DNA from: Mesorhizobium sp. LNHC252B00
GTDB lineage: Bacteria > Pseudomonadota > Alphaproteobacteria > Rhizobiales > Rhizobiaceae
Direction of reading: 5' to 3'
DNA length: 64,000 nt
NCBI RefSeq assembly: GCF_000502955.1
Contig: NZ_AYWO01000009.1
Location: 1-64,000, forward strand
The notes under the pieces were generated by a model. It made no database searches. It was given only the letters and a program-made list of their open reading frames with translations, and was not told the DNA's origin. Position 1 is the first letter of the stretch; each line of letters opens with the position of its first letter. Positions 32,894-43,404 of this stretch are shown in pieces. The translations under genes were made by a program, and so were the position numbers.

Positions 32894-35350
32894 TCAGTAG
32901 AGGCCGCCGCCGCCGGACTGGATGGCTTGATTGGCCTGTGGCGACAGCGCGCCACCTGTGGCATTTGAGCCGTCGGCGCCCATGCCGATCACCCAATAGC
33001 TGTCAGCAGGACCGGTACCCGGCTTGAAGGCTTCCGTGATGGTGCCGGGATCACCCGCTGCGGCGCGCATGCCGGTCTTGCGATTGATGGCGACCAGACT
33101 CATGCCGTCCGGAACCTTGAAGTCGACATTGGGCGTGCCATCCAGCGCCACCCGCATGAAGTCCTTGAAGATAGGTGCTGCAAGACCACCGCCGGTGGCG
33201 CCATGACCAAGGCCGCGCGGCGTGTCGTAGCCCATGTAGAGACCGACGACGAGATTGGGCGTGTAACCGATGAACCAGGCGTCCTTCTCGTCGTTGGTCG
33301 TTCCGGTCTTGCCGGCGATGTGGCGGCCGAGTTCGCCGATGGTGGCGCCGGTGCCACGCTGCACGACGCCTTCCATCATCGAGGTGATCTGGTAGGCGGT
33401 CATCGGATCGAGCACCTGCTCGGAGTTGTCGACCAGTTCCGGCTCGGGCTGGTTCTGCCATTCGGTCGCATTGCACCCCTGGCAGCCACGTTCGTCCTGC
33501 TTGAACACCGTCTTGCCGTAGCGGTCCTGGATGCGGTCGATGAGCGACGGTTTGATCGACTTGCCGCCATTGGCCATGATCGAATAGGCCGACACCATAC
33601 GCATCACGGTCGTTTCGCCGGAGCCTAGCGCCATCGGCAGATAGGGGGCCAGATGGTCGTAGACACCAAAGCGCTCGGCATATTCGACGACCAGCTTCAT
33701 GCCCATGTCATTGGCAAGCCGCACCGTCATGAGGTTGCGCGACTTCTCGATGCCGGAGCGCAGGGTCGCCGGGCCCGCGACGGTGCCGTCGTAGTTCTTC
33801 GGCGTCCAGGTCGTGTTGCCGCTCTGGATGGTGATCGGTCCGTCCATGATCACCGAGGCCGGCGTATAGCCATTGTCGAGAGCCGCCGAATAGACGATCG
33901 GCTTGAAGGAGGAGCCCGGCTGGCGCATGGCTTGCGTCGCGCGGTTGAATTCGGACTGAGCGTAGGAGAAGCCGCCGACCATGGCCAGCACCCGGCCGGT
34001 ATGCGGATCCATGGCGATCAGGCCGCCTTCCACTTCGGGGACCTGGCGCAGGCTGTAGGCGCTATCGGAGCCATCGTTCTTCTGCACGAAGATGACGTCG
34101 CCCGGTTTCAACACCTCTGCCGGCGACTTGGCCTTGACGGTCTTGCCGTCGACCACATGGCGCATGGCAAAACCCATGTCCTCCTTGCTGACGGTGCCTT
34201 CGACGCGTTCCTTGGCGATCTCGCCCGACGCCTGGCGCGCTGGCTGAAGGCCGATCGACAGACCGGTCGCCGAACTGTCGAGCACGACGGCGAGCGACCA
34301 TTCCGGAACATCCTCCAGCCCCTTGACGCTGCCCAGCGGCACGCCCCAGTCGCCGGACACGTCGATTGACGTCACCGGCCCGCGATAACCGCGCAGGGTG
34401 TCATATTTCATCAACCCGTTCTGCATCGACTTGCGGGCAATGAGCTGGATCTTCGGATCAAGGGTGGTGCGGACGGAAAGGCCGCCCTCGTAGAGCGCAT
34501 TCTCGCCGTAACGGGCAATGATCTGGCGGCGCACCTCTTCGGTGAAGTACTCGCCGGCAAACAGATAGTTGCCGTTCCGGCGCGGCGTCACGCCCAGCGG
34601 CTCGGCCTTGGCCTTGGCACCTTCCTCACGCGTGACATAGCCATTCTCGACCATCTGGTCGATGACCCAGTTGCGGCGCTCCAGCGCGCGATCGGTATGC
34701 TTGAAGGGGTGATAATTGTTCGGACCCTTCGGCAGGGATGCCAGATAGGCGGCCTCGGCCACGCTGAGCTCGTTGACCGACTTGTCGAAATAGGTCAGCG
34801 CCGCACCGGCGACGCCGTAGGCGCCGAAGCCGAAGAAGATTTCGTTCAGGTAGAGTTCGAGAATACGGTCCTTGGGATAGGCCTGCTCGATGCGGAAGGC
34901 GAGGATCATCTCCTTGATCTTGCGCTCGTAGGTCTGGTCCGAGGACAACAGGAAGTTCTTCGCCACCTGCTGGGTGATCGTCGAGGCGCCGACCTGGCGC
35001 CTGCCGGAGCCGAAATTCTGCAGGTTGACGATGATGGCCCGGCCGAGACCGGTCACGTCGATGCCGGGATGATTGTAGAAGTTCTTGTCTTCCGCGGACA
35101 GGAAGGCCGCCTTGACGCGATCCGGTATGGCCTGGATGGGCAGATACAGGCGCCGTTCGCGGGCATATTCGGCCATCAGCGCACCATCCGACGAATGGAT
35201 GCGGGTGGTCACCGGCGGCTCGTATTTGGCCAGCACCTCGTAGTCGGGCAGATCCTTCGACAAATGGCCAATGTAGATCGCAACGCCCGCCGCGACCAGA
35301 AGGGCCAGCGTCGTGCCGATGCCGAAAAAATAGCCAATAAGACGAATCAT
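32894..35350 (-). CDS. mrcA: penicillin-binding protein 1A (class A PBP)
   Basis: A protein of 818 residues. It has an N-terminal membrane anchor (LIGYFFGIGTTLALLVAAGV), a glycosyltransferase-51 domain (~50-230) with SAEDKNFYNHPGID, GASTITQQVAKN and KIKEMILAFRIE, an OB-like insertion, and a transpeptidase domain with active-site Ser in GSSFKP, SRN (EKSRNLMTVR) and KTGTTND. All catalytic motifs are intact. It polymerises and cross-links peptidoglycan in the periplasm. It lies between prfB and the amidase gene, all on one strand, with its own terminator. Confidence 0.94.
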   Translation of the reverse strand: MIRLIGYFFGIGTTLALLVAAGVAIYIGHLSKDLPDYEVLAKYEPPVTTRIHSSDGALMAEYARERRLYLPIQAIPDRVKAAFLSAEDKNFYNHPGIDVTGLGRAIIVNLQNFGSGRRQVGASTITQQVAKNFLLSSDQTYERKIKEMILAFRIEQAYPKDRILELYLNEIFFGFGAYGVAGAALTYFDKSVNELSVAEAAYLASLPKGPNNYHPFKHTDRALERRNWVIDQMVENGYVTREEGAKAKAEPLGVTPRRNGNYLFAGEYFTEEVRRQIIARYGENALYEGGLSVRTTLDPKIQLIARKSMQNGLMKYDTLRGYRGPVTSIDVSGDWGVPLGSVKGLEDVPEWSLAVVLDSSATGLSIGLQPARQASGEIAKERVEGTVSKEDMGFAMRHVVDGKTVKAKSPAEVLKPGDVIFVQKNDGSDSAYSLRQVPEVEGGLIAMDPHTGRVLAMVGGFSYAQSEFNRATQAMRQPGSSFKPIVYSAALDNGYTPASVIMDGPITIQSGNTTWTPKNYDGTVAGPATLRSGIEKSRNLMTVRLANDMGMKLVVEYAERFGVYDHLAPYLPMALGSGETTVMRMVSAYSIMANGGKSIKPSLIDRIQDRYGKTVFKQDERGCQGCNATEWQNQPEPELVDNSEQVLDPMTAYQITSMMEGVVQRGTGATIGELGRHIAGKTGTTNDEKDAWFIGYTPNLVVGLYMGYDTPRGLGHGATGGGLAAPIFKDFMRVALDGTPNVDFKVPDGMSLVAINRKTGMRAAAGDPGTITEAFKPGTGPADSYWVIGMGADGSNATGGALSPQANQAIQSGGGGLY

Positions 35351-35561
35351 ACCCGCTCCAGTCCTTGGTTCGGGAATTTCCTAAACGAAGCCGCCTTTCG
35401 CGCAAGCATTCGAGCCGGTCCCAATCCGTAATCGAAAACCCTTGTCGCCACCATGTGGGCAAAATACGGCAATGCCGGATTTCGCGGCCCCGAGCCGGAA
35501 ATAAAAGCACTGGTGTTGTCGTCGCGCCACGCCGGCTCTGGTTGCAGAGCCGCCGGACATG

Positions 35562-36824
35562 TCAGCCTCCGGCCCTTGCTCCGGCTTTGGCTGAAGCGAA
35601 AAGCGCAACGGCGTTGGTTATGCTCTGGGCCGCCTTGCCGCGCCAGTCGGGGTTGAGCAGCTGGGCCTCGTCCTTGGCGTTCGAGAGGTAACCGAGTTCA
35701 ACCAGCACGGACGGCACATCGGGTGCCTTCAGCACCTTGAAGCCCGCCGAACGCTGCGGATTGTTTATGAGCCCGACGCTGGTCGACAGCTGGCCGACCA
35801 GCGTGTGAGCGAAACTCATCGAGAAATTGTGCGTTTCGCGGCGGATCAGGTCGATCAGAATGTCGGTGACTTCCTTGCTGTCGTTCTTGATCTCCATGCC
35901 GGCGAACTGGTCGGAGAGGTTCTCACGGTCGGCAAGCGCCTGCGCCTCGGGATCGGAAGCCTTGTCGGAGACGGTGTAGACAGTGGCGCCGCGGATACCC
36001 TTGACGCTGATTGTGTCGGCATGGATGGAAATGAGCAGGTCGGCCTCGTGCTGGCGGGCAATGCGCACGCGATCGTCCAGACGCAGGAATTCGTCGGTGT
36101 CGCGCGTCATGAACACATCGTAATTGCCGACGGCGGCGAGTTTGTCGCGCAACTCCGTGGCAAAGGCCAGCGTTACGTTTTTCTCGATGGTGCCGTTCAG
36201 GCCCTCGGCGCCGCCGTCGATGCCGCCATGACCTGGGTCGATGACGACGGTGAAGCGATGGCCCGGATTGGAGACCGGTCCAGTGCCGACCCGCTCGCCC
36301 TTGTCGGTCGAAACCGTCGATCCGGTGGTCAGCGCCTGATTGGCAAGTGCGGCATCGAATTCGCGCTCGGAAGCCGCCGACATGTCGATGGCAATGCGGT
36401 AGCCGGTTCCGTCCTCGTTCTTGAGCACATCGAGCTTGTCGACGGCGAAGGGCCCCTTGCCGGTGAGGATCAGCCGCGAAACGCCCTCGCCGAGATCGCC
36501 CAGGCGTACGCCCTTGACCAGGCCGCGTGCCTTCAAATCCTTGGCGTCAATGGCGAACCTCGTATTCGCTAGGTCGATGACAAGGCGGTTGGGGCCGCGC
36601 AGCAGGAACCATTTGATATCGGGCTCACGGTCGAAATCCATGACGATCCGCATCTTGGTGGCGTTGCCCGCCATCTTGTAGCCTTTTGCCACGGCCGGAG
36701 CGTCGTCGGCTTGGGCAATCGAGGAAAAGGCAGACGAGATCGTCAGCAACAACAAGAAGCAGAAAGTGGCCAGAATCCGACTGCCGACACGACATCCCTT
36801 GTCTGTGAAGTCTGCCGGTCCCAT
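35562..36824 (-). CDS. N-acetylmuramoyl-L-alanine amidase (AmiC-type)
   Basis: A protein of 420 residues. The signal peptide (FCFLLLLTISSAFSSIAQA) ends near 38. An AMIN domain (~50-150; MRIVMDFDREPDIKWFLLRG) targets the division site, and an Amidase_3 domain (~190-410) carries the zinc ligands in VVIDPGHGGIDGGAEG, Glu in NGTIEKNVTL, His in LLISIHADT and the late catalytic Glu in PSVLVELGYLSNAKDE. It cleaves the stem peptide from glycan during cell separation. It is upstream of mrcA on the same strand and divergent from rne. Confidence 0.93.
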   Translation of the reverse strand: MGPADFTDKGCRVGSRILATFCFLLLLTISSAFSSIAQADDAPAVAKGYKMAGNATKMRIVMDFDREPDIKWFLLRGPNRLVIDLANTRFAIDAKDLKARGLVKGVRLGDLGEGVSRLILTGKGPFAVDKLDVLKNEDGTGYRIAIDMSAASEREFDAALANQALTTGSTVSTDKGERVGTGPVSNPGHRFTVVIDPGHGGIDGGAEGLNGTIEKNVTLAFATELRDKLAAVGNYDVFMTRDTDEFLRLDDRVRIARQHEADLLISIHADTISVKGIRGATVYTVSDKASDPEAQALADRENLSDQFAGMEIKNDSKEVTDILIDLIRRETHNFSMSFAHTLVGQLSTSVGLINNPQRSAGFKVLKAPDVPSVLVELGYLSNAKDEAQLLNPDWRGKAAQSITNAVALFASAKAGARAGG

Positions 36825-37477
36825 CTTTCGTCCAGTCGCTCCCGGTTTGGCGCCAGGCGCCTGGTCGATTCGTCGAAGTGCCGGTTAGGCCGCGAACTCG
36901 ATTAACGATTGGTATCCAGAGAAGGTTAACCAAGCCTTTTCATGCAAGGGTCGAACCAGACTTACGCAACGGAACTGCTTTTTGCCGGCATCGGAAATCG
37001 GGGTTGCCTTCCACCCCGCCAAATCATAAAAGCGATGGTGGATCACTGCAATCCTGGAACCGCCCTCCTCCGCAGCTTCCTGCTACAGGGTCAGATGAAA
37101 AAGGCGGCTCCTTTCGCTTCACGCGAAAAGGCTCCAGGTGATCGCGACGAATTTCGCAGGTGTGCGCCCGTGGCGGGGGAATCGCCTGCGTGAGGAAAAC
37201 GGCCGGGTTTGTTCCCGTGCCGGCTCTGTATGAGCAAACAAGCTGGTCCGGTTCGTCCGGGCTTTGGTTCAAAAGGTTCTGCTGGTGACGATGGCTTCAA
37301 GCGCAATCATGGAAAGGTCCGCATCAAACCGCGCCAGTATGGCTGCGGGCGGCACCGCCATGGCGCTCAAGCGGCGGCCGGCGGACGTTAAGATATCCGG
37401 CACCCACACTCCAGAAACGCAGCAGCAGGCATTGCCTCGCAAGCTGCGGCTGACGGCTGCCGGGGGGAAACGAAATA
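36825..37477. other. intergenic region with probable long rne leader
   Basis: A stretch of 650 bases between the divergent amidase and RNase E genes. No gene is supported. It should contain both promoters. RNase E genes usually have long 5' leaders through which the enzyme controls its own mRNA, and the distance fits such a leader. Short GC-rich inverted repeats occur (for example around 37120-37200), but I cannot define a structure by eye. The rne start is preceded by GGGGGGAAACG. Confidence 0.4.
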
Positions 37478-40381
37478 ATGCCCAACAAAATGCTGATAGA
37501 CGCCTCCCACCCGGAGGAAACACGCGTTGTCGTCGTTCGCGGTAACCGTATTGAAGAATTCGACTTTGAATCCCAGGACAAGAAGCAGCTTAAAGGAAAC
37601 ATCTACCTAGCCCGCGTAACGCGCGTAGAGCCCTCCCTTCAGGCAGCCTTTGTCGAATATGGCGGGAACCGTCACGGTTTTCTCGCCTTTAGTGAAATTC
37701 ACCCCGATTACTACCAGATTCCGGTCGCCGATCGTCAGGCACTGCTGCGCGCGGAAGCGCAGGAGGCCGAGGACGAGGAGAATGAGGACGGCGATGGCGA
37801 AGATCGCCAGAGCCGCGATCGTGGACGGCGCGGCCGTCGGCGCGGCGGCAAGACACGCGACCGTGGTGAGCACAAGCGCGATGCAGCCGAATCCGGCGAG
37901 GCAAGCGAAGCTGCCGGGGCAAGCGAAGATAACGACAATGGCGCCGACGCTGTTGTCGAGGACATCTCCCACACCTCCGAGATCATCGAACATGCGGCCG
38001 ATACGTCGGAACATGCCGATGCGTCCGGACATGAAGAAGCTGAGCAGGACGAAGGCGAAACCCGCGAAGGCGGTCCGACATCGATCGCAGCCTCCGTCGA
38101 AGCCGATGTGATTTCCGAATCCGTCCCGCAGGCCGAACAAAACAGCGAAGCTACGTCAGGCGACAGTGATCGCGGCATGCTGGAAGAAGTGCAGTCCTCG
38201 CATCCGGATGATCATGAGATCGAATCGGTCGGTGCCGAGGATGCGCTGGAAGAAGTGCGCAACCGGCGCAAGCCGGTGCGCCGCCAGTACAAGATCCAGG
38301 AAGTGATCAAGCGCCGGCAGATCCTGCTGGTGCAAGTCGTCAAGGAAGAGCGCGGCAACAAGGGCGCGGCGCTGACCACCTATCTTTCGCTTGCCGGCCG
38401 CTATTCGGTGCTGATGCCGAACACGGCGCGCGGCGGCGGCATTTCGCGCAAGATCACCAGCGCGGTCGACCGCAAGCGCCTCAAGGAGGTCGTTGCCGAT
38501 CTCGAAGTGCCGCAGGGCATGGGCGTCATCCTGCGCACCGCCGGCGAGAGCCGCACCAAGGCGGAGATCAAGCGCGATTACGAATATCTGATGCGGCTTT
38601 GGGAAAATGTCCGCAGCCTCACCTTGCAGTCAACGGCGCCTGCCCTGGTCTATGAGGAAGGCAGTCTGATCAAGCGTTCGGTGCGCGACCTCTACAACAA
38701 GGATATCGACGAGATTCTTGTCTCCGGCGAGGAAGGCTATCGCGAGGCCAAGGACTTCATGCGCATGCTGATGCCGAGCCACGCCAAGGTGGTTCAGCCT
38801 TTCCGCGACACGACGCCGATCTTCGTGCGCAACGGCATCGAGGCGCAACTCGACCGCATGCTGCAGCCGCAGGTGACGCTGAAGAGCGGCGGCTACATCA
38901 TCATCAACCAGACCGAGGCGCTGGTTGCCATCGACGTCAATTCGGGCCGCTCCACCAAGGAGCACTCGATCGAGGACACCGCGCTCCACACCAATCTGGA
39001 GGCCGCCGAGGAAGTCGCACGCCAGCTCAGGCTGCGCGATCTCGCCGGCCTGATCGTCATCGACTTCATCGACATGGAGGAGAACCGCAACAACCGCTCC
39101 GTCGAGAAGCGGCTGAAGGATCACCTCAAGAACGATCGCGCGCGCATCCAGGTCGGCCGTATCTCGCATTTCGGTCTGATGGAGATGTCACGCCAGCGCA
39201 TCCGCGCCAGCGTGCTGGAATCGACCATGAAGCCCTGCCCGCATTGCGGCGGCACCGGCCATGTGCGGTCCGATTCGTCGGTAGCGCTGATGGTGGTGCG
39301 GGCAATCGAGGAGTTCCTGCTCAAGGATTCGCGCAGCCACATCACCGTGCGGACACCGGCGGCGACCGCGCTCTACGTGCTCAACCACAAGCGCGGCACG
39401 CTTGTGGAACTCGAGAGCCGCTTTGGGCTGACGATCACCATTGAGGCTGACGATTCAGTCGGTGCGCAGCACTATGCGATCTTCCGCGGCGCGCTGGCCG
39501 AGAAGCCGGAAGGCTTTGTCGAGGCCCGCAGCTTCCCGGCCTATGTCGAGCCGGAAGAGCCCGAGGACGAGATTGTCGTCGTCGAGGAAGACGATGAGGC
39601 GCCGGTGCAGGCCGAACAGCCACGCCCGCAGCCGCAGCAACAACCCCGACCCGCTGCCGGCGGTGAGGAAGGCGAAGGCCGTGACCGCAAGCGTCGCAAG
39701 CGCCGCAGACGTCGCGGCGGCAAGGATCGCGACCGCGAACATGGCGCGCCAACGGACGGCGCTGTCATTTCCGCTCCAGCCGGCGAGTTCACAGAATCCG
39801 CCGCCAGTGACAGTGACGCGGAAGCGGGCGACAACGCCCCTCTCGGTGTTGCCGAAACGGCTGAAACTTCGGATGAAGGCCAAGGCAAGAAGCGGCGGCG
39901 CGGCAAGCGCGGCGGCAAACGCAACCGCCGCGAAGACGGCGAAGGCGAGGCCGAGGCAAGCACTGGCGAAACTGCCGACGCGTCTGAAGGCGAAGTCTCG
40001 GTAACCGAGGCCAGCGAACCTCTGGTCGCCGCACCGGTCGAAGAGCCGGCGGCGCTTGCTCCGGCCAATGACGACGCGCCCAGCACCGAGAAGCCGAAGA
40101 AGCCACGCCGTGCCGCCAAGCCGAAGAAGGCCGCGGCCGAGGTCGTCGCGGAGGAGCCGGCTGCCGAGGCGGAAGCACCGGTCGAGACGCCGGCCACTGC
40201 GTCAGACGAGGCCATTGCCGTCGAGCAGGCACCGAAGGCCCGCCCGTCGCGGCGCAAGCCGGCCGCCGTCAATGCGCCGGTTGTGCCGGTGGTGTCCTCG
40301 ACCGTAGCCGAAGAAGCGGCGGCGAAAACCGAGGACAAGCCGAAGCGTGCAGGCTGGTGGCAGCGAAAAGGGTTTTTCTAA
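37478..40381 (+). CDS. rne: ribonuclease E
   Basis: A protein of 967 residues. The S1 domain starts near residue 35 (LKGNIYLARVTRVEPSLQAA) and is split by a long acidic insert (~95-265), as usual in alphaproteobacteria. The RNase E/G catalytic core follows, with the metal-binding Asp in VAIDVNSGRST and LIVIDFIDMEENRN, and the Zn-link CPHCGGTGHVR (~587). The C-terminal ~300 residues are low-complexity, with basic RRGGKDRD-like clusters and Ala/Glu/Pro tracts, and serve as the degradosome scaffold. It starts decay of most mRNAs and processes rRNA and tRNA. The final motif AGWWQRKGFF is a conserved end. Confidence 0.95.
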   Translation: MPNKMLIDASHPEETRVVVVRGNRIEEFDFESQDKKQLKGNIYLARVTRVEPSLQAAFVEYGGNRHGFLAFSEIHPDYYQIPVADRQALLRAEAQEAEDEENEDGDGEDRQSRDRGRRGRRRGGKTRDRGEHKRDAAESGEASEAAGASEDNDNGADAVVEDISHTSEIIEHAADTSEHADASGHEEAEQDEGETREGGPTSIAASVEADVISESVPQAEQNSEATSGDSDRGMLEEVQSSHPDDHEIESVGAEDALEEVRNRRKPVRRQYKIQEVIKRRQILLVQVVKEERGNKGAALTTYLSLAGRYSVLMPNTARGGGISRKITSAVDRKRLKEVVADLEVPQGMGVILRTAGESRTKAEIKRDYEYLMRLWENVRSLTLQSTAPALVYEEGSLIKRSVRDLYNKDIDEILVSGEEGYREAKDFMRMLMPSHAKVVQPFRDTTPIFVRNGIEAQLDRMLQPQVTLKSGGYIIINQTEALVAIDVNSGRSTKEHSIEDTALHTNLEAAEEVARQLRLRDLAGLIVIDFIDMEENRNNRSVEKRLKDHLKNDRARIQVGRISHFGLMEMSRQRIRASVLESTMKPCPHCGGTGHVRSDSSVALMVVRAIEEFLLKDSRSHITVRTPAATALYVLNHKRGTLVELESRFGLTITIEADDSVGAQHYAIFRGALAEKPEGFVEARSFPAYVEPEEPEDEIVVVEEDDEAPVQAEQPRPQPQQQPRPAAGGEEGEGRDRKRRKRRRRRGGKDRDREHGAPTDGAVISAPAGEFTESAASDSDAEAGDNAPLGVAETAETSDEGQGKKRRRGKRGGKRNRREDGEGEAEASTGETADASEGEVSVTEASEPLVAAPVEEPAALAPANDDAPSTEKPKKPRRAAKPKKAAAEVVAEEPAAEAEAPVETPATASDEAIAVEQAPKARPSRRKPAAVNAPVVPVVSSTVAEEAAAKTEDKPKRAGWWQRKGFF

Positions 40382-40418
40382 GCCTTTCAGTCGCTTGAAG
40401 TGATTTTCTGACAAATAA

Positions 40419-40454
40419 ATCCCGCGCTGTTTCGAAAGACGGCGCGGGATTTTT
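40419..40454 (+). terminator. rho-independent terminator of rne
   Basis: ATCCCGCGC (40419-40427) pairs with GCGCGGGAT (40442-40450) around a 14-base loop, followed by a T run (40450-40454). It lies about 40 bases after the RNase E stop. Confidence 0.88.
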
Positions 40455-40490
40455 GGTAGCGAGGGGCGGCGCCCCTGGTTCCTCGTTGAC

Positions 40491-40769
40491 CTATCTGTTC
40501 TTGCCCGGCAGGTCCGACGTGGTCGTCGTTGAGCAGTTATTACAGTCGGTCTCGCCCTGTTTCACCTGACCATGTGGTCCTGAAGTCGTGGTTGTCGTTG
40601 TCGTCGTGCCACTGTTGTCCGGGTTGGCGCTGTCATTTGTTTTTCCGCCATTTCCCTGTCCGGATGTGGTTGACGTATCGCTGTCAAATCCATTCTTCAC
40701 GGCAGACGCGGGAGCGGACGCTGCGAGCGCGAGTGCCAAAGCCGCCGCGAAAGTAAGGAGCGCTTTCAT
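40491..40769 (-). CDS. small exported Thr/Ser-rich protein
   Basis: The start is the ATG at 40769 after GGAGGAAG; product 92 residues. The signal peptide (LLTFAAALALALAASAPASA) ends near 23. The mature part is a low-complexity chain rich in Thr, Ser, Gly and Asn (SDTSTTSGQGNGGKTNDSA, then a Thr run), with a CNNC pair near the end. It is probably unstructured in the periplasm or outside the cell. It is convergent with rne. Function unknown. Confidence 0.6.
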   Translation of the reverse strand: MKALLTFAAALALALAASAPASAVKNGFDSDTSTTSGQGNGGKTNDSANPDNSGTTTTTTTTSGPHGQVKQGETDCNNCSTTTTSDLPGKNR

Positions 40770-41082
40770 CTCTTCCTCCACTGAGAAGCCTAAAGGCGAC
40801 GCATCTTTTTTGAGAGGCCGCATTTTTTTCTGAGGCAGAGGCACGTGAGAGGCAGAGGCACGGCCTGATGCCGCAAAGAACTATATGAGACCCTTCCAGC
40901 GAAGGGGGCCATTCTCCGTTCGATAGTATTATGGTCAATGGCCCGGAACTGATCGAACGATATATGTCGTTCGGGTTAGACGGTGCCGCGGCAGGCGCTG
41001 TGGGCACTCGCCGGCAAATCCAAGATTCTGAACTGACCCACTACCGAATTTTTCACATCTGGCGTTCCGACCCGCCGCGAAA

Positions 41083-41160
41083 TGCTAAAGCGCTTCTTTG
41101 ATTCTACGTTCTACGCATGCCGTTGTCCCAAAATCGCTGCGCACTTTTGGACGACACGCA
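41083..41160. repeat. hairpin intergenic repeat, second family member
   Basis: Starts with GCTAAAGCGCTT and continues to a stem-loop GCATGCCGTTGTCC...GGACGACACGC (41115-41159). The layout (CTAAAGCG box followed by a GCATGTCG-type hairpin) matches the element at 28483-28578, though the first hairpin is shortened. It directly follows the glutaminase stop on the other strand and may act in 3' end formation. Confidence 0.55.
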
Positions 41161-42108
41161 TCAAGGCGCGAAGATCGACCAGTTCATCATCCTGGCCAAC
41201 TTTTCCAGCGCGATCGATCCCAGCTTGGAATTGCCGTTGGCGTTGAGGCCGGGCGACCAGACGGCAAGCGACGCCACGCCCGGGACGATGCCCAATATGC
41301 CGCCGCCGACGCCGCTCTTGCCGGGGATGCCGACGCGGAAGGCAAAGTCACCGGAGCCGTCATAGTGGCCACAGGTTAGCATCATGGCGCCGATGCGTCG
41401 CGCCCGCTCGGCCGACACCACGGAATGCCCGGTCGCCGGATTCTTGCCGCCATTGGCCAGGAAGCGGCCGGCCAGCGCCAGTTGCCGGCAGCTCATGGCG
41501 ATGGCACAATGATGGAAATAGACGCCCAGCGCCAGCTCCGGCGCATGGTGCAGATTGCCGAAGGATTTCATGTAGTTGGCGAGCGCGAAGTTACGATAGC
41601 CGGTGGCGCGCTCGGACGCGGCGACCTCGCGGTCGATGATGATCGTTTCGTCATCGGCGAGGAACTGGACGAAGCGCAGGATTTCGCCGATCGCTTCGCG
41701 CGGCTCGTGGCCGGCGAGCAGGATGTCGGAAATGACGATGGCGCCGGCATTGATGAACGGATTGCGCGGAATGCCGTTCTCGTGCTCGAGTTGGACGATC
41801 GAGTTGAATGGATTGCCCGAAGGCTCGCGCCCAACCCGCTGCCACAGCGCGTCGCCGACATTGCCGAGCGCCAATGTCAGGGTGAACACTTTCGAGATGC
41901 TCTGGATCGAAAAGGCCTGTTCGGCATCGCCCGCCATCAGCATGCGGCCGTCATTGGTGACAGCCGCGATGCCGAACTTCTTCGGATCGACCTTGCCCAG
42001 TTGCGGAATATAGGACGCGACGTCGCCACGATCGGTGCGTTCCGCCATTTCAGCGGCGACTTCGGCCAATGCCTGATCAAGTTTCGTAGCCTGTCCGAGC
42101 TCCGGCAT
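41161..42108 (-). CDS. glsA: glutaminase
   Basis: A protein of 315 residues, full length for the serine-dependent glutaminase family. It has the catalytic Ser-x-x-Lys in [16 protein letters not shown] (~66-81), the substrate segment [14 protein letters not shown], an [10 protein letters not shown] block (~118) and a Tyr/Gly-rich end ([15 protein letters not shown]). It hydrolyses glutamine to glutamate and ammonia in the cytoplasm. The downstream start of the aminotransferase gene on the same strand lies only a few bases before this gene, so the two may be co-transcribed and both handle amino-acid nitrogen. Confidence 0.93.
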   Translation of the reverse strand: MPELGQATKLDQALAEVAAEMAERTDRGDVASYIPQLGKVDPKKFGIAAVTNDGRMLMAGDAEQAFSIQSISKVFTLTLALGNVGDALWQRVGREPSGNPFNSIVQLEHENGIPRNPFINAGAIVISDILLAGHEPREAIGEILRFVQFLADDETIIIDREVAASERATGYRNFALANYMKSFGNLHHAPELALGVYFHHCAIAMSCRQLALAGRFLANGGKNPATGHSVVSAERARRIGAMMLTCGHYDGSGDFAFRVGIPGKSGVGGGILGIVPGVASLAVWSPGLNANGNSKLGSIALEKLARMMNWSIFAP

Positions 42109-42112
42109 GGCG

Positions 42113-43261
42113 CTACCTCAACCAGCGTTCAATGCGCGCCATCGCTTCGACCATGTCGTCGTGGCTGCCGGCATAGGAAAAGCGCATGGTTCGATGTCCC
42201 GCCTGGGTATCGAAGTCGCGGCCGGGGGTTGCCGCGACATGCGCCTCAGCCAGCATCTTTCGCGCGAAGGCCATGCTGTCATTGGTATGCCGGGTGACAT
42301 CGCAAAAGGCATAGAAGGCGCCGTCCATGGGTGCCGCCAGCGGAAAGCCGAGCTCCGGCAGGCGTTTCATCAACAGCTCGCGATTCCAGGCGTAGCGGGC
42401 TTTCACCGCTTCCAGCTCCTCGATCGCCTTGAACGCTTCGATCGCTGCTATCTGCGAAAGTTCCGGCGGCGAGATGTAGAGGCTCTGGGCGACACGCTCG
42501 ACCGGTCGCACCAGATCTTCGGGCAGCACCATCCAACCGATGCGCCAGCCGGTCATGCAGTAGTATTTGGAGAAGGAATTGATCACCGTCACGCTATCCC
42601 CATAGGCGAGCGCCGTGGTGTCGGGGGCGGCGTAGGCCAGCCGGTGGTAGATCTCGTCCGAGATCACGGCGATGCCAAGTTCCTCGGCGGTCCGTACCAG
42701 CGCCGCCAGGTCATCGGCCGGTATGACCGCGCCGGTCGGATTGGCCGGACTGGCGAAGAGCACGCCTTTCAGCGGCTTTTCATGATGCGCCGTTTCCAGG
42801 TGGTCGGCATGCAGGTAGGCGGCGTCGCCGAGTTCGATCTCGATCACCTCGATGCCGAGTGCTGCCATGATGTTGCGATAGGCAGGATAGCCGGGAGCCG
42901 CGATGGCGACGCGATCGCCTGGATCGAACATCGCCAGGAAAGCGAGGTTGAAAGCGGCCGACGATCCCGTGGTCACGGCGATCCGGCCGGGCTCGATATC
43001 GAGCCCGTAGTGATCGGCATAGTGTTCGGCAATCGCCTTGCGCAAACCTGCCAGTCCCAGCGCGTCGGTGTAGCCGATGCGTCCGTCCTGCAAGGCCTTG
43101 GCCGCGGCCGCGCGAACCAGAACCGGTGCGGGATCGGAAGGCTGGCCGACGGCCATCGAAACAACCGGCACGCCTGCTGCCTTCAGCCGGTTTGCCTCGG
43201 CCAGAATGTCCATGGCATGGAAGGGCTCGACATTGCCACGGCGTGAGAGCGAAACGACCAT
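42113..43261 (-). CDS. class I/II PLP-dependent aminotransferase
   Basis: The start is the ATG at 43261 ([18 protein letters not shown]) behind AGGGATAAA; product 382 residues. It has SMAVGQPSD for substrate binding, [12 protein letters not shown] with the Asn that contacts [14 protein letters not shown] (Asp to the ring nitrogen), the Schiff-base Lys in [17 protein letters not shown] (~230) and the carboxylate-binding Arg in MRFSYAG. It belongs to the aspartate aminotransferase superfamily; the actual amino donor is not evident. It ends four bases before the glutaminase start. Confidence 0.88.
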   Translation of the reverse strand: MVVSLSRRGNVEPFHAMDILAEANRLKAAGVPVVSMAVGQPSDPAPVLVRAAAAKALQDGRIGYTDALGLAGLRKAIAEHYADHYGLDIEPGRIAVTTGSSAAFNLAFLAMFDPGDRVAIAAPGYPAYRNIMAALGIEVIEIELGDAAYLHADHLETAHHEKPLKGVLFASPANPTGAVIPADDLAALVRTAEELGIAVISDEIYHRLAYAAPDTTALAYGDSVTVINSFSKYYCMTGWRIGWMVLPEDLVRPVERVAQSLYISPPELSQIAAIEAFKAIEELEAVKARYAWNRELLMKRLPELGFPLAAPMDGAFYAFCDVTRHTNDSMAFARKMLAEAHVAATPGRDFDTQAGHRTMRFSYAGSHDDMVEAMARIERWLR

Positions 43262-43404
43262 TTTATCCCTGTTCCCGACCAAGCGCGCCAAGCCCCTGAC
43301 GCATACGCCGCACAAATGCCCGATTGATGTGAGGATCACAAGTTGAGGAAGTTTCCGGCGCCGACTTTTCATCTTTCGCCCGCTCGTCTACCAGTGGAGC
43401 CATC

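Noticed and set aside
42107-43246. 379-codon frame on the + strand opposite the aminotransferase
   Set aside because: The aminotransferase has all family motifs; the opposite frame has none and no ribosome binding site.
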